NCBI GenBank assembly: GCA_036734085.1
Contig: DAIMZF010000006.1
Location: 1 to 64,000, forward strand
Direction of reading: 5' to 3'
Length of the DNA: 64,000 bases
Source: J038 sp036734085
GTDB lineage: Bacteria; Chloroflexota; Anaerolineae; Aggregatilineales; Phototrophicaceae
The notes under the pieces were generated by a model. The model was not told the DNA's origin. It was given only the letters and a program-made list of their open reading frames with translations, and did not search any database. Below, piece after piece: positions 1 to 9,753 of this stretch (position 1 is the stretch's first letter; each line of letters starts with the position of its first letter). Made by a program: the position numbers and the translations under genes.

Positions 1-1172
1 CATTTGATGTGGAAAGCACGGACGATACTTATGATGAAATTTCTGTTGCTGATGTAACGGTCAACATTGTGGATAATAACGCGACGGGCGTGTTCATCAC
101 GCAAACCAGCCTGAACATCACCGAAGGTGAAAACGACACCACCTACCAAGTCCGCTTGACCAGCGAGCCGACGGACACAGTGACCATCACACTCAGCACG
201 GCATCGACTGAACTTGAGATTGACCCCGTTTCACTCGAATTGACGTTCGATGCGACGAACTGGAACGACTTCCAGACTGTCACCGTGACCGTCACCGACA
301 ATGTGATTGTCGATGGCAACCGCACGACGAGTATCACCCATAGCGTCGTCAGTGACGATGATGATTATGACGGCATCGCGGCGGATGATGTAGACATCGA
401 CATCATCGACGATGACTCGCCGAATGTAGTGATTGACCCAACCGCGCAGAGTGTGGTCATCGGCAATAGCGCGACCTATACCGCCGTATTGACGCTTGAG
501 CCATCCGACGACGTGACCATCACGCTGACGGTAGATGACGAAGACATCTGTACGATTGCCCCGATTGAACTCACATTCACAACTGCGGATTGGGACACGC
601 CGCAGACCGTGACCGTGACTCTGTTGGGCGCTGTGGGCCATGTTTGCACCATCAGCCATGATGCGACGGGCGGCAATTATGACGATGTAGACATCAGCGA
701 TGCAACCGTGACTATTGTCGCCCTGCCACCGCCGCCAGTGCAACCTGCGACAATCAGCACATGGGATATTCAGATTGCGGTGGATACGCTCATCATCACG
801 GATGGTCAGATCGTGACATTTACGGTTACTGTTCGTAAGCTGACAGGGGGGACACCGGTGCAGGTTGATTTCCTGGTTCCGAATGGGTTCGTCATCCAAA
901 GTGTTGTATCAGAGCGTGGCACGTTGAACGTCGACGGCCAGGTTGTGACGTACAACGATGATATTTCCGTCGGAGAAACGGGTATCTTCACGGTGAGGAC
1001 GCTGGCTACATCACAGGCCGGAGAAGGCGTCGCGGAAACGTGTATCGTCAGCCCGGTGAACCAATGTACGACACTAACGCTGATACGTGTATTGGAGTTG
1101 CCCGCAACAGGTGACACTCCAGGTTGGGCGGATACTCTAAGGCGTATGTGGAATCTATCCAACAAGGATTAA
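1..1172 (+). CDS. Secreted Calx-beta-like repeat protein with C-terminal LPATG, 5' partial
   Basis: The reading frame is open from the first bases, so the N-terminus lies outside the window; a GTG at 9 is unlikely to be the true start. The visible part is almost all beta-rich, acidic and Thr/Val-rich. Two domains of about 100 residues share a pattern ending in W-x(2-3)-QTVTVT, typical of Calx-beta-like extracellular repeats. A third domain (about 740-1090) resembles the DUF11-type conserved repeat found in surface proteins. The C-terminus contains LPATGDTPGW, which looks like a sortase-type LPxTG signal, but the roughly 20 residues after it are polar and charged with no membrane segment. Likely exported and surface-linked; the ligand is unknown. 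The family call is moderately sure and the sortase role is uncertain. Confidence 0.7.
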   Translation, partial: FDVESTDDTYDEISVADVTVNIVDNNATGVFITQTSLNITEGENDTTYQVRLTSEPTDTVTITLSTASTELEIDPVSLELTFDATNWNDFQTVTVTVTDNVIVDGNRTTSITHSVVSDDDDYDGIAADDVDIDIIDDDSPNVVIDPTAQSVVIGNSATYTAVLTLEPSDDVTITLTVDDEDICTIAPIELTFTTADWDTPQTVTVTLLGAVGHVCTISHDATGGNYDDVDISDATVTIVALPPPPVQPATISTWDIQIAVDTLIITDGQIVTFTVTVRKLTGGTPVQVDFLVPNGFVIQSVVSERGTLNVDGQVVTYNDDISVGETGIFTVRTLATSQAGEGVAETCIVSPVNQCTTLTLIRVLELPATGDTPGWADTLRRMWNLSNKD

Positions 1173-1186
1173 TGTTAATTCCCGAT

Positions 1187-1227
1187 GACTGCTATTCTTT
1201 CAGGCGGAATCAGCTAGAGTGGCAGTC
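1187..1227 (+). terminator. Possible hairpin after the surface protein gene
   Basis: GACTGCTATTC (1187-1197) can pair with GAGTGGCAGTC (1217-1227) over 11 bp with two G-U pairs and a 19-nt loop, 15 bases after the stop codon. The following bases are only mildly T-rich, so this would be a weak intrinsic terminator or an RNA-end hairpin. Confidence 0.35.
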
Positions 1228-1320
1228 GTTCGTTGATTTGCTTGCTTGCGTGTTTTCTGGGTTTGGGCGTGTTCGTCTTGAGGGGATGATTAGGTTTGTC
1301 CAGCAATGATGATATTATGG

Positions 1321-1393
1321 TGCCCCCGGCAGGACTCGAACCTGCGACACACGGTTTAGAAGACCGTTGTTCTATCCACTGAACTACGGGGAC
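1321..1393 (-). tRNA. tRNA-Arg (anticodon UCU)
   Basis: On the minus strand the 73 bases fold as a full cloverleaf: a 7-bp acceptor stem GTCCCCG/CGGGGGC with one G-U pair, a D arm GTTC/GAAC, an anticodon stem ACGGT/ACCGT with loop CTTCTAA (anticodon TCT), and a T arm GCAGG-TTCGAGT-CCTGC. The discriminator base is A. The next two bases (1320-1319) read CC, so most of the CCA end appears to be encoded. It reads AGA codons. It sits alone between two plus-strand genes. Confidence 0.95.
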
Positions 1394-1572
1394 ACTTTGC
1401 AACCGACATTATAACCTACAACAGGGCAAATGTGTACTCCGCTTGCTCTTCACAAACACGTTTTGCCCTCACTTGTGGTTGTGCTTATTTACTGCTAAAC
1501 TTTGTAGAACCGTTAACCTTCTCAACGTGTTTCTTAATGTTAGGGATGCAGGTAGGATGTAGGAGTACTCCT

Positions 1573-2775
1573 GTGGCTGACTTATTTGACAAAGCAAAAA
1601 CTTATACTCGGGCTAAGGAAGCTATGGAAGCTGGCCTCTATCCATTTTTTCGTGCCCTGAGCGATTCTGAAGGTACAACCGCGACTTTTGAAGACCGTGA
1701 AGTTGTCATGATTGGATCGAACAACTATCTCGGGCTGACAACTGACCCCCGTGTGCGTCAAGCGGCGGCGGAAGCACTCAACCGATATGGGACTAGCGTT
1801 ACTGGCTCACGCTTTTTAAACGGTACGCTGGAAATTCATCTGGAGCTTGACCGCCGTTTAGCGGCTTTTGTGGGTAAAGAGGCGGCATTGGTCTTCCCGA
1901 CTGGGTATCAAACCAACGTTGGGACGATTTCGGCCTTAATCAACAAGGGCGACTATGTCATCATCGATAAAGAGGCCCATGCATGTGTGGTCGATGGCTG
2001 TCTGATGTCACGCGGCGAGATGAAACGCTTTCGCCATAATGACATGGAAGACCTTGACCGTGTGTTAGCCGCTATCCCGGAAGAAGCCGCTAAATTAGTG
2101 GTGGTGGATGGCGTATATAGCATGGGGGGAGATATTGCCCCTCTGCCGGAAATTGTCCGCATCAGCAAAAAGCATGGCGCTCGTGTGATGGTTGATGATG
2201 CACATGGCATTGGTGTAACAGGTGGCGGACGCGGTACATCCGCTCACTTTGATGTGACCGATGACGTAGACCTCATCATGGGGACATTTAGCAAAAGTTT
2301 TGCGTCTATTGGCGGATTTATTGCCGGTAGTGCGGAAATTGTTCACTATATCCAGCATCATGCACGCTCTCTGATTTTCTCTGCCGCATTGCCCGCACCT
2401 AACGTCGTTGCAGTGCTCAAGGCATTGGACATCATCGAGAGTGAACCGGAACTGGTAAAAACCCTGTGGGAAAACGCGGATTACATGCGCGATGGACTGC
2501 GGACACTGGGGTATAACGTAGGCAATAGCAATACACCGATTATCCCCGTTATCATCGGCGAAGATTACCGCACCATGTTAGCATGGCAGGCGATGATTAA
2601 CGAAGGCGTTTATACCAATCCAGTTGGGCCACCCGGTGTCCCCCCTAATCAGAGTTTGCTCCGTACAAGCTATATGGCAACGCATCGCCGTGAACACCTA
2701 GACCGTGCGTTAGCATCCTTTGAGGTCGTAGGCCGTAACCTTGACCTCATCCCGGAAAAGCACGCTACAGGTTAA
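1573..2775 (+). CDS. Alpha-oxoamine synthase family enzyme (serine palmitoyltransferase / KBL / AONS-like)
   Basis: PLP-dependent fold-type I enzyme of 400 aa that condenses an amino acid with an acyl-CoA. Seen: NNYLGL near the N-terminus, GSRFLNGT, VDDAHGIGVTG, and the PLP-lysine motif GTFSKSFASIGG, all hallmarks of the alpha-oxoamine synthase family. The lysine context (TFSKSF..IGGF) is closer to bacterial serine palmitoyltransferases than to BioF, but Kbl or BioF activity cannot be excluded; no bio genes or threonine dehydrogenase are adjacent. The frame is open further upstream to 1432, but the GTG at 1573 is preferred because AGGAG (1561-1565) lies 7 bases before it and family proteins begin at this point. 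An intrinsic terminator follows. Confidence 0.85.
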   Translation: MADLFDKAKTYTRAKEAMEAGLYPFFRALSDSEGTTATFEDREVVMIGSNNYLGLTTDPRVRQAAAEALNRYGTSVTGSRFLNGTLEIHLELDRRLAAFVGKEAALVFPTGYQTNVGTISALINKGDYVIIDKEAHACVVDGCLMSRGEMKRFRHNDMEDLDRVLAAIPEEAAKLVVVDGVYSMGGDIAPLPEIVRISKKHGARVMVDDAHGIGVTGGGRGTSAHFDVTDDVDLIMGTFSKSFASIGGFIAGSAEIVHYIQHHARSLIFSAALPAPNVVAVLKALDIIESEPELVKTLWENADYMRDGLRTLGYNVGNSNTPIIPVIIGEDYRTMLAWQAMINEGVYTNPVGPPGVPPNQSLLRTSYMATHRREHLDRALASFEVVGRNLDLIPEKHATG

Positions 2776-2793
2776 ACAGTAACGCCCTTAAAT

Positions 2794-2829
2794 AAAAAAA
2801 CGCCGGAACTCATATCCCGGCGTTTTTTA
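2794..2829. terminator. Bidirectional intrinsic terminator
   Basis: CGCCGG (2801-2806) pairs with CCGGCG (2817-2822). The stem is flanked by seven A on the left and six T on the right, so it can act in both directions. It lies between the convergent oxoamine synthase and RND genes. Confidence 0.9.
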
Positions 2830-2871
2830 TTGTGTAAAATGTGCCGCTAGTTAGGCTGGCTATTGTTTTGC

Positions 2872-5800
2872 TTACCTTGTTTCTGCATCCTTGCGGAAGG
2901 AAAGCAAGCGGTGGATGGGTGATAATAAGCTGAACGCCACCGGCACGACAATCAACGTGAGTACAGTACTACTGAGTACGCCGCCAATGACCACTGTGCC
3001 TAGTTCTGATGCAATAATCGCGCCATCAGAAAGGCCGACGGCTAGGGGGGTTAATGCGATAATGGTCGCAAGGGAAGTCATAAGGATAGGACGTAAACGC
3101 CGTCCACCCGCTTCTACTAAGGCTTCCTGAAGTGCCATACCACGTTCCCGACGATTAGAACGTACACGGTCAATCAATACAACACCGTTCGCAATCACCA
3201 GGCCAATCAACATGAGCAGACCAATCATCGCGGAGATGCCAAGCACGCGGTTTGTCAGGGTAAGTGCAATGGCCGCCCCAATCGGCGCAACCATAATGCT
3301 GAACACAATGGCTAACCAATACACAAACGATTGCATCGTGAAGCTTAGCACGATAACCACAAGGCCAATCGCTAGCGCAATCGCAATCCCGATGCTTTGG
3401 AAGCCCTCAGTCTGGATTTCGCTCTCAAAGCCTTCACTTACGCGGAAGCAATCTGCGGTGATTGTTTCGTTTTCACATAACTGCTGTGCGATTACAGGTA
3501 TCTCGCGAATGGCTTCCAGCGCCAACTGTGTAACGCCGATTGTATTCTCTGTATTGAGTTCTGCCGTGTAGGAGAAGGCTTCCACTTGATTCACACGGAT
3601 AAACGTCGCCGCACCATCAGATTGGCTTATGTCTACAAAGTTGCTCTGTGCCCGGCTGATGCCGTCTACACTGTTGATTGCTTCGACGATGGCTCCATTG
3701 ACTTCTGCCGTCACCGGGCCGGAAATTACCAATGCGAACCCGCCAAACCCACCATCAGAAATAGAGGCCGCCGCTACCGACACATGGTTGTTAATCGGCA
3801 TACCATCCGCACATACAATGTCCAGAGCGCTGTCAACTTCTGCCGTCTGCATGAGCGCGCGTTGCTCTGTGGAATTAGCGGGTGCGCTACTGGTGGGGCA
3901 GGTGTTGAAGATTTGCTTCGCTTCCAGTTCGATGAGCTTGGTTAACTCGTTTAACTCACGATCAGAGACGTTTAATCCAATCGTCACCGATGCCTGATTT
4001 TCTGATACGCTATTGCCGGTCAGCAGAGCTTCAAAACTCGCACCTGCGCCGCCAACCGTTGTTTGGATAGCCGTTACGCGCTCAAGCCCGATATTTTCCA
4101 GTACCCAGTCTTCGATTTCTTCAACCAGTTCGTTCGTCACCAAAATTGATGTACCCGATGGCATGTTCACATTAACCGAAACCTGCGGCTCACCGAAGTT
4201 TGGCAAGAAGGCAAACGGACGTTGTGAAAACAACACGCCTGCTATGGCAATAGATGCCAGTGCAAACACGATAACGACTGCCTTTGTGAAGCCATTTTTA
4301 AGTGATAGCTTCAAGATGGGGCGATAGTAGTCTGCTAACCATAGATCACTATCTTCTGGCACATCTTCAAAGTCAATAAACAGATAGGCTAATACCGGAA
4401 TTACGGTGATAGCGACTGTGAAGGAACCCACCAGCGCATAAGTTACCGCCAGGCCAAATGGCAGGAAGAATGCACCAATTAAACCACCCGTTAAGCCAAG
4501 CGGTAAGAACACACTGGCCGCGATAAGCGTCGCCGTGAAGATAGCGGCGGATACATCCCGCGTGCCTTGTATGATGGCTTCCTTCCTCAATGCGCGTTTC
4601 TCGGCAATGGTTGCGTTTTCCATCGCAGTTGTGGCTTGCAGTTGGCGGAAGATATTCTCCAGTACAACGATCGAGTCGTCTACTACACGCCCAACGGCGA
4701 CCGTTAAGCCGGAAAGTGTCATGATGTTCAGCGTCAGGTCATCTGGGAACAGTTGCAACAGAAAAGCGAAGAAACCCCCGCTTCCAGCTAATGGAGCAAT
4801 TAGTCCGTGCATCGCTGGGGCAACCCAGTACATACCCACAAGTGCCGTCATGATGGAAAGCGGAATACTAACGGCAATCACCAGTGTAGCCCGCCAGGAT
4901 GGGTCGGGAACATTGCCCGGCCATAACAGGACGAAGAAACCCGCTAATACACCGAAGATTAACAACACCCGGAATACAGTGTCCGACTGAGCAAACGCCT
5001 GTCCCCAGTCGCCACCTGCCGCATTGACATTCGACGCAATCAATAGCAATAGCAGACCTAAGAATAGTGCGGCCATCAAACTACCGACTAAACGCCGTCC
5101 CTTAAGCCCCCATGTGCCACCACTGAGGAAGATTAAAATGATAATAATAGCGAAGACAGCGCCTAAACTGCCTTCACGCGCTACACCTTCAATGGATTGT
5201 TCGATGAAGCTGGATTGTTCAAACACGATCCCAATTTCAATGTTGGGGTCTTGGCTGTCGATGCTGTTTAATAGCCGTTGTACATCTGCAAAGGTGGAAA
5301 CTGTGTTTGCATCAGATTCCTTAAAAATTGTGATAAACAAGCTATTGTTGCCGTTTGTTCGGGTGATTTGGCTTTGTGCGCGGAACACCGCCGCACTTTC
5401 TTGGGCGGCCTCTTGCAATTCTTCCGGTAAAACGGCCAGAGCTTCCGGTGACATCAAACCCAACGCCCGGTTATTGACGTTATAGAAGAATGTTTCATCC
5501 CGGTCTTGGATGTAGACCACAGCATCCACCGGCAGACCACCTAACCAACCCGGTGCGGCAGATTCGCCTTGTGCGTTACCAAACAAACTATTGATAAGTT
5601 CTGCGCCACTGGGGAAGGGGAAGCCTTCCGGGAAGCGGAAGAAATCATCAGCACTGTCAAGCTCGATGTTATAAAAGTTCCCTAAGCTCTGCCAACCCGG
5701 GTTGAGTGCCGGGGCGTTGGGGTCACCTGCCGGAACATCTAAGGCATACAGTGCGGCTAACTGGGCAAAAGCAGATTCTTCTGGATTACTGCGGATGTTC

Positions 5801-8364
5801 AGTAATTGGGTTGCCTGCTCTGCATTAACGTTTGATAGCGCGTTGATTTGCGCGGTAGAGAGCATGTTTAAAGTGACGCTGTTGAACTTCAGCAGAACAT
5901 CTGAGTCTAATTGCTCAAAGAAATCCGGCTCATTAGCGATAAACACGTCGATGACTTCAGGTGTTAAGCTGTCCATCAAACGCACAGTGTAGCTTTCCAG
6001 CGCATCACCAACGGGCGCATCATTGATGCGATTGAGTACCACAGAGGCGCGATTATCACTATCAAGGCTCAGGATGTCACTGGTTGTAAAGAATGACCGA
6101 CCTACTGTACCCGTCTGTGCGAATAATGCTTCCCATGCGCTGGGCAACAACGCACCGGGCGCTGTTTCGCGGATGTTTTCCGGTAGAACAGCCAGGACAT
6201 CATCGCTTAAAAAGACCAGTACTGGTGTGGGCAATCCCTCAAAAAATGCGGGCGATTGCGCGACGATGTACTCTGCCGCTTCAACAGGCAACCCCCCGAA
6301 CAAACCATTTAGCAGGTCTGCTACATTCGGGATATTCAACAATTCCGGCAAGATAAACTGAAGCCCTAATGCTGGGTTCAGCAGGTCATCGGCGGTATCA
6401 AGTGTAACGCTCGTCCCTGTGAAGCCTGCTAACAGTGCGCCTAGTTCCGCCCATTCTGCGTTAATCGCAGGTGCTTCTGCTGTAATCGTCTCTCCGCTTT
6501 CACCTGTCAGCGCCGCAGTCGCACTTGCGCTCAGTAGCGCGATGGTTTCCGGCGCGAGTTCATCCGCGAAACCGGGTTCATTGACGACCAGGTAGGCGAT
6601 GTTATCTGCCGTCAGTCCACCAATCAGTGATTGAATCAACTGATTAAACAAGGCTGGCGGAATACTGGCGAGTTCATCGGGTAATTGGTCTGCGGGTATC
6701 TCGGATAAATCCGGCGGGTTAGCGATGGCGTTTAAAAATTGCGCCGCGCTGATTGTATCTGCATTGAACAGGAACTGCGCTTCTTCTGGCACACTAAGGC
6801 CGATTAAGTCACTGGTGAAATCCAGCGGCACACCTAATGCGCCAGATAGTTGCCCAAAGAATGGCGGCAGGGGGGCGTCTTCCACCACAACTGCGGTGGG
6901 CGTCTCTGGGGATTCTTCCACCGCGTCTTCTGGTGCTTCGATGACACCCTCTGTTAATTCTTCTTCCACCTCAGTAGGTGACACAACAATGACTTGATCT
7001 TCCTCCAGGACAATGTTCCCTGTAGCGGAAACGCTGAATGTCGCAAGTGGAATATCCGAGAAGCTAAATGTGATTAATTGGGGTGGCTGGACGCGCCATG
7101 CGTTAGGTAATTCAACCGGAATACGTTCGATTGTGTCGGGGTCTATCCCGGCGATGCTTGTTGCCATAATACGCGCGGCGATAGCATCGCGTGTAAAACC
7201 ATCCAGGTTTTCTGTGAAGTCTTCACGGCTTACTAAATACGCGAAGACATCTTCCGGCATCGCCAGAATTTGCTCTGCATCAAAGTAAGCCGACATTGTT
7301 GGGTCTAACGCTAGCATACGTTCTACCGTATCAACCGTTAAATCATTCGTCTGGCCTAGTGCCCCTGTGATTTTGCCGTCCGCAAGGAAGCCGTTTAACA
7401 CACCGGATGCCGGGCGTGTAAACCCAGTGACTTCCAGTAAATCGCTCGCGTTGTCAAATAAAGTCGGTGCGCCTGCTGTGTCAAACCGCCAACTTTCCGG
7501 TAATGCGGGTGGGGCGCTCGGCTCTGGAATGGTGACATTGATGCTTGCCAACTGCGAGACAGCACTCTCGTTAAGTTCTTCCAACCCATCAACACGTGGC
7601 GCGACTACCGCCCATACTTCCGACGAGATGCGTAGTAATAAACTGCCGCCACCCACCTGCACAATGGGCTGTGCTTCGGCTAATTCTTCGCTCTCCGGCA
7701 GGCTTTCGCCACCGCTAACATCCACCCGAGCAACGTTGTTAACGGTTGCTAACTGTGGCACGATTTCTTTATCAACCAAACGCTGAAGCGCATTATTAGC
7801 AGAAGTCGCCTCATCAGCTTGTTGTGCCATGTAAGCCAGCACTTGCTCAATGGTGTCGTCCGATAACGCCGACCATGTTTCCGGTGTAAGCTGGAATAAG
7901 AAGTTAGAGTCAGCTTCCGCGATATAGATGAGCACAGCGGCATCTAACTCACTAATTAATTCCGCCGCGTTATCTGCTTCCAGCGTTCGCAAGGGCAACC
8001 AAACATCCTGTACTGCTTCTTGGATTTGCGCCCGCAAAGTTTCCTGGTCTAGGCCAAAATCGTTAAATGCGGTGAGGAATGAGCCGAACGTTCCTTGTGT
8101 CTCGGACTGAATATTGATGATGTCATCAATTTGACTTAAGCGTTCCTCTAAAGGTTGGGTGACAATCGTTAGCACTTGTTCGCTAGTCATGCCACCTGTT
8201 TGTGTCAGGATAATGGTCTGTGGGATTTCAATGGGAGGGAGTAGTTCTTGGTTAAGCCGTGTCCACGAGATGACTCCCAACGCCATCAGTACGAACACCA
8301 GTGCAATGGTTACGGCTCGAAAGCGTAACGCAAGCCGCGTAATTTTGTCTAGCACAAACTTCAT
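2872..8364 (-). CDS. Giant RND-family efflux permease (AcrB/ACR_tran type) with large inserted repeats
   Basis: Proton-driven membrane exporter of 1830 aa; ordinary RND permeases have about 1030-1060. Seen: an N-terminal membrane helix (about 15-34), a porter-like start (TGGMTSEQV, PLEERLSQI), and the TM4 proton-relay pair DD (about 1228-1229) in GRVVDDSIVVLEN. The C-terminal half is normal, with GLLMLIGLVIANGVVLID and the GGRRLRPILMTSL loop. Between VDVSGG (about 213) and the segment around 1000, where the ANTV motif region resumes, there are about 790 residues instead of roughly 100. They contain about five divergent repeats with a W..L start, a DLL/DDFF centre, FF..L and LP/LPE ends. A second insertion (about 1083-1153) adds membrane helices between TM2 and TM3. 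No membrane-fusion or outer-membrane partner gene is nearby. The substrate is unknown. Confidence 0.88.
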   Translation of the reverse strand: MKFVLDKITRLALRFRAVTIALVFVLMALGVISWTRLNQELLPPIEIPQTIILTQTGGMTSEQVLTIVTQPLEERLSQIDDIINIQSETQGTFGSFLTAFNDFGLDQETLRAQIQEAVQDVWLPLRTLEADNAAELISELDAAVLIYIAEADSNFLFQLTPETWSALSDDTIEQVLAYMAQQADEATSANNALQRLVDKEIVPQLATVNNVARVDVSGGESLPESEELAEAQPIVQVGGGSLLLRISSEVWAVVAPRVDGLEELNESAVSQLASINVTIPEPSAPPALPESWRFDTAGAPTLFDNASDLLEVTGFTRPASGVLNGFLADGKITGALGQTNDLTVDTVERMLALDPTMSAYFDAEQILAMPEDVFAYLVSREDFTENLDGFTRDAIAARIMATSIAGIDPDTIERIPVELPNAWRVQPPQLITFSFSDIPLATFSVSATGNIVLEEDQVIVVSPTEVEEELTEGVIEAPEDAVEESPETPTAVVVEDAPLPPFFGQLSGALGVPLDFTSDLIGLSVPEEAQFLFNADTISAAQFLNAIANPPDLSEIPADQLPDELASIPPALFNQLIQSLIGGLTADNIAYLVVNEPGFADELAPETIALLSASATAALTGESGETITAEAPAINAEWAELGALLAGFTGTSVTLDTADDLLNPALGLQFILPELLNIPNVADLLNGLFGGLPVEAAEYIVAQSPAFFEGLPTPVLVFLSDDVLAVLPENIRETAPGALLPSAWEALFAQTGTVGRSFFTTSDILSLDSDNRASVVLNRINDAPVGDALESYTVRLMDSLTPEVIDVFIANEPDFFEQLDSDVLLKFNSVTLNMLSTAQINALSNVNAEQATQLLNIRSNPEESAFAQLAALYALDVPAGDPNAPALNPGWQSLGNFYNIELDSADDFFRFPEGFPFPSGAELINSLFGNAQGESAAPGWLGGLPVDAVVYIQDRDETFFYNVNNRALGLMSPEALAVLPEELQEAAQESAAVFRAQSQITRTNGNNSLFITIFKESDANTVSTFADVQRLLNSIDSQDPNIEIGIVFEQSSFIEQSIEGVAREGSLGAVFAIIIILIFLSGGTWGLKGRRLVGSLMAALFLGLLLLLIASNVNAAGGDWGQAFAQSDTVFRVLLIFGVLAGFFVLLWPGNVPDPSWRATLVIAVSIPLSIMTALVGMYWVAPAMHGLIAPLAGSGGFFAFLLQLFPDDLTLNIMTLSGLTVAVGRVVDDSIVVLENIFRQLQATTAMENATIAEKRALRKEAIIQGTRDVSAAIFTATLIAASVFLPLGLTGGLIGAFFLPFGLAVTYALVGSFTVAITVIPVLAYLFIDFEDVPEDSDLWLADYYRPILKLSLKNGFTKAVVIVFALASIAIAGVLFSQRPFAFLPNFGEPQVSVNVNMPSGTSILVTNELVEEIEDWVLENIGLERVTAIQTTVGGAGASFEALLTGNSVSENQASVTIGLNVSDRELNELTKLIELEAKQIFNTCPTSSAPANSTEQRALMQTAEVDSALDIVCADGMPINNHVSVAAASISDGGFGGFALVISGPVTAEVNGAIVEAINSVDGISRAQSNFVDISQSDGAATFIRVNQVEAFSYTAELNTENTIGVTQLALEAIREIPVIAQQLCENETITADCFRVSEGFESEIQTEGFQSIGIAIALAIGLVVIVLSFTMQSFVYWLAIVFSIMVAPIGAAIALTLTNRVLGISAMIGLLMLIGLVIANGVVLIDRVRSNRRERGMALQEALVEAGGRRLRPILMTSLATIIALTPLAVGLSDGAIIASELGTVVIGGVLSSTVLTLIVVPVAFSLLSPIHRLLSFRKDAETR

Positions 8365-8691
8365 CTGTCGCTCCTAGCGGTTATCTGCAATCTAAAGTTA
8401 GCCTGCTTAAATTTTTTGGGGAACGCTGAATGAAGGAATTTATTTGTGAAAAATATCTCGGTCATTATCGTACTGAATTGAGCAATGAGTCAACTAGGAT
8501 TTATCTAACTTAACAACTGTTAACTAGCGCAAAGGATAAGCCCATGATGGCGCTGTGTCAAGGTGTCATTAAATATGCTACAAGCTTTACGTGAGGACGC
8601 ACCGCGAAGTTGCATAAAAAGCCGGATGTTACATGGCGTAATATCCGGCAGAGTGTCTTATCAATTTACTGCTTTTTAATCAGGCATAGCA
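8365..8691. other. Intergenic region between RND and L,D-transpeptidase genes
   Basis: 327 bases with no convincing gene on either strand. It holds a terminator for the transpeptidase gene (8616-8649) and, presumably, the RND promoter near its left end. An inverted repeat TTAACA-AC-TGTTAA lies at 8510-8523 and could be an operator, but nothing else supports that. Confidence 0.6.
8616..8649 (-). terminator. Intrinsic terminator of the L,D-transpeptidase gene
   Basis: Read on the minus strand, GCCGGAT (8649-8643) pairs with ATCCGGC (8627-8621) and is followed by TTTTT (8620-8616). It lies about 40 bases after the stop codon of the gene ending at 8692. Confidence 0.8.
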
Positions 8692-9753
8692 CTAGCGATA
8701 CTCGTCACTACTCCACACATACACTTGTGGCCCAACCTCACGGTCTGGTGACCCGTTAGACCCCATTTCTTGTGCCACACGGAAGTATAACCAGTGCGCG
8801 TCTGTGATGGATAGGTTCACACATCCATGACTCCGGCGATAGCCGAAGCCGTCGTGCCAGTATGCGCCGTGTAGGGCACGGCCTTCATCAAAAAACATCG
8901 TCCAGGGTACTTCTTGCAGATAATAGAAGTCATCACCCGGCACACCCCAACTCATGTTGCGGCGTTGTTGGCGGAAGTAAATGTTGAAGATGCCTTCATA
9001 AGTAGGCCAACGGGGGAGGCCAGTGGCCGTTAATGTGGCAAAAATTGGGCTATCACCTTCAAACACCACCACTATTTGCTCATATAAGTCGATACTTACC
9101 CACAAATCCGTATTCACTTCTTCTGGTCTTTGCACAGGGGTGACTTTAGCAAGGGCTGTTTGGATAACCCATTTGTCCACACCGAGCTGATACCACCGCC
9201 AACCGTCAATTTCCACTGTGTCGAAGATGTTCACCAGCGTGTAGCGATAGAGCATTTCATTACTTTCTACCGGGTCACCACCTGGTTCGCGGCTTGGGTA
9301 AGCATTGACCAGCATCCATGCAATTGGATATTCTGGGTACTCTCCATCCAGGAAGACGCCCGTAAAGTCAGAAAGAATATTATTAGACCCACTCAGATTA
9401 GCCCCGTTAATCCATTCATTGGGCGCAACCTGTATCCAACCATCGCGGGAACCCATCGCTGTGATGAAGTTGAACCCATCATCCAAACGCCATACAACAT
9501 TGCCGTTAGGGGCATCATGGATGTTAACCTCGCCACTAACGCGCATATACTGACGGTCATTCATCAAATCACGGTTTACGGTCAATTGCCGGAAGTCCGG
9601 CGTTTGATAATTCTGGATAACTGTTGGGTTCAGGCCATAGCGCACAGGCTCAGCACACACATCCCCACAATCCTGTTCACTGGCAAATGTGGCCGAAGCC
9701 GCCAGCAAGCCCAATAAGAGCGTTGCAAATAGCATCAAGACACGCTTTATCAT
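8692..9753 (-). CDS. Exported L,D-transpeptidase (YkuD domain)
   Basis: Peptidoglycan cross-linking enzyme of 353 aa, acting outside the membrane. Seen: an N-terminal signal peptide (charged start, hydrophobic stretch 6-20, ASA/FAS cleavage region); an SH3-like region at about 70-120; and the YkuD catalytic motif with His296, then SHGC at 308-311 (catalytic Cys311) followed by VNLS. The protein runs on only about 40 residues past the catalytic Cys. Start ATG at 9753. It stands as a single gene with its own terminator. A neighbour on the other strand encodes an SH3-repeat exported protein, which fits a cell-wall locus. Such enzymes are common in Chloroflexota genomes; exact cross-link specificity is not visible. 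Confidence 0.92.
   Translation of the reverse strand: MIKRVLMLFATLLLGLLAASATFASEQDCGDVCAEPVRYGLNPTVIQNYQTPDFRQLTVNRDLMNDRQYMRVSGEVNIHDAPNGNVVWRLDDGFNFITAMGSRDGWIQVAPNEWINGANLSGSNNILSDFTGVFLDGEYPEYPIAWMLVNAYPSREPGGDPVESNEMLYRYTLVNIFDTVEIDGWRWYQLGVDKWVIQTALAKVTPVQRPEEVNTDLWVSIDLYEQIVVVFEGDSPIFATLTATGLPRWPTYEGIFNIYFRQQRRNMSWGVPGDDFYYLQEVPWTMFFDEGRALHGAYWHDGFGYRRSHGCVNLSITDAHWLYFRVAQEMGSNGSPDREVGPQVYVWSSDEYR

Noticed and set aside
3586..3945. Plus-strand frames within the RND gene
   Set aside because: They have no recognisable motifs, and the minus-strand protein has clear RND motifs on both sides.
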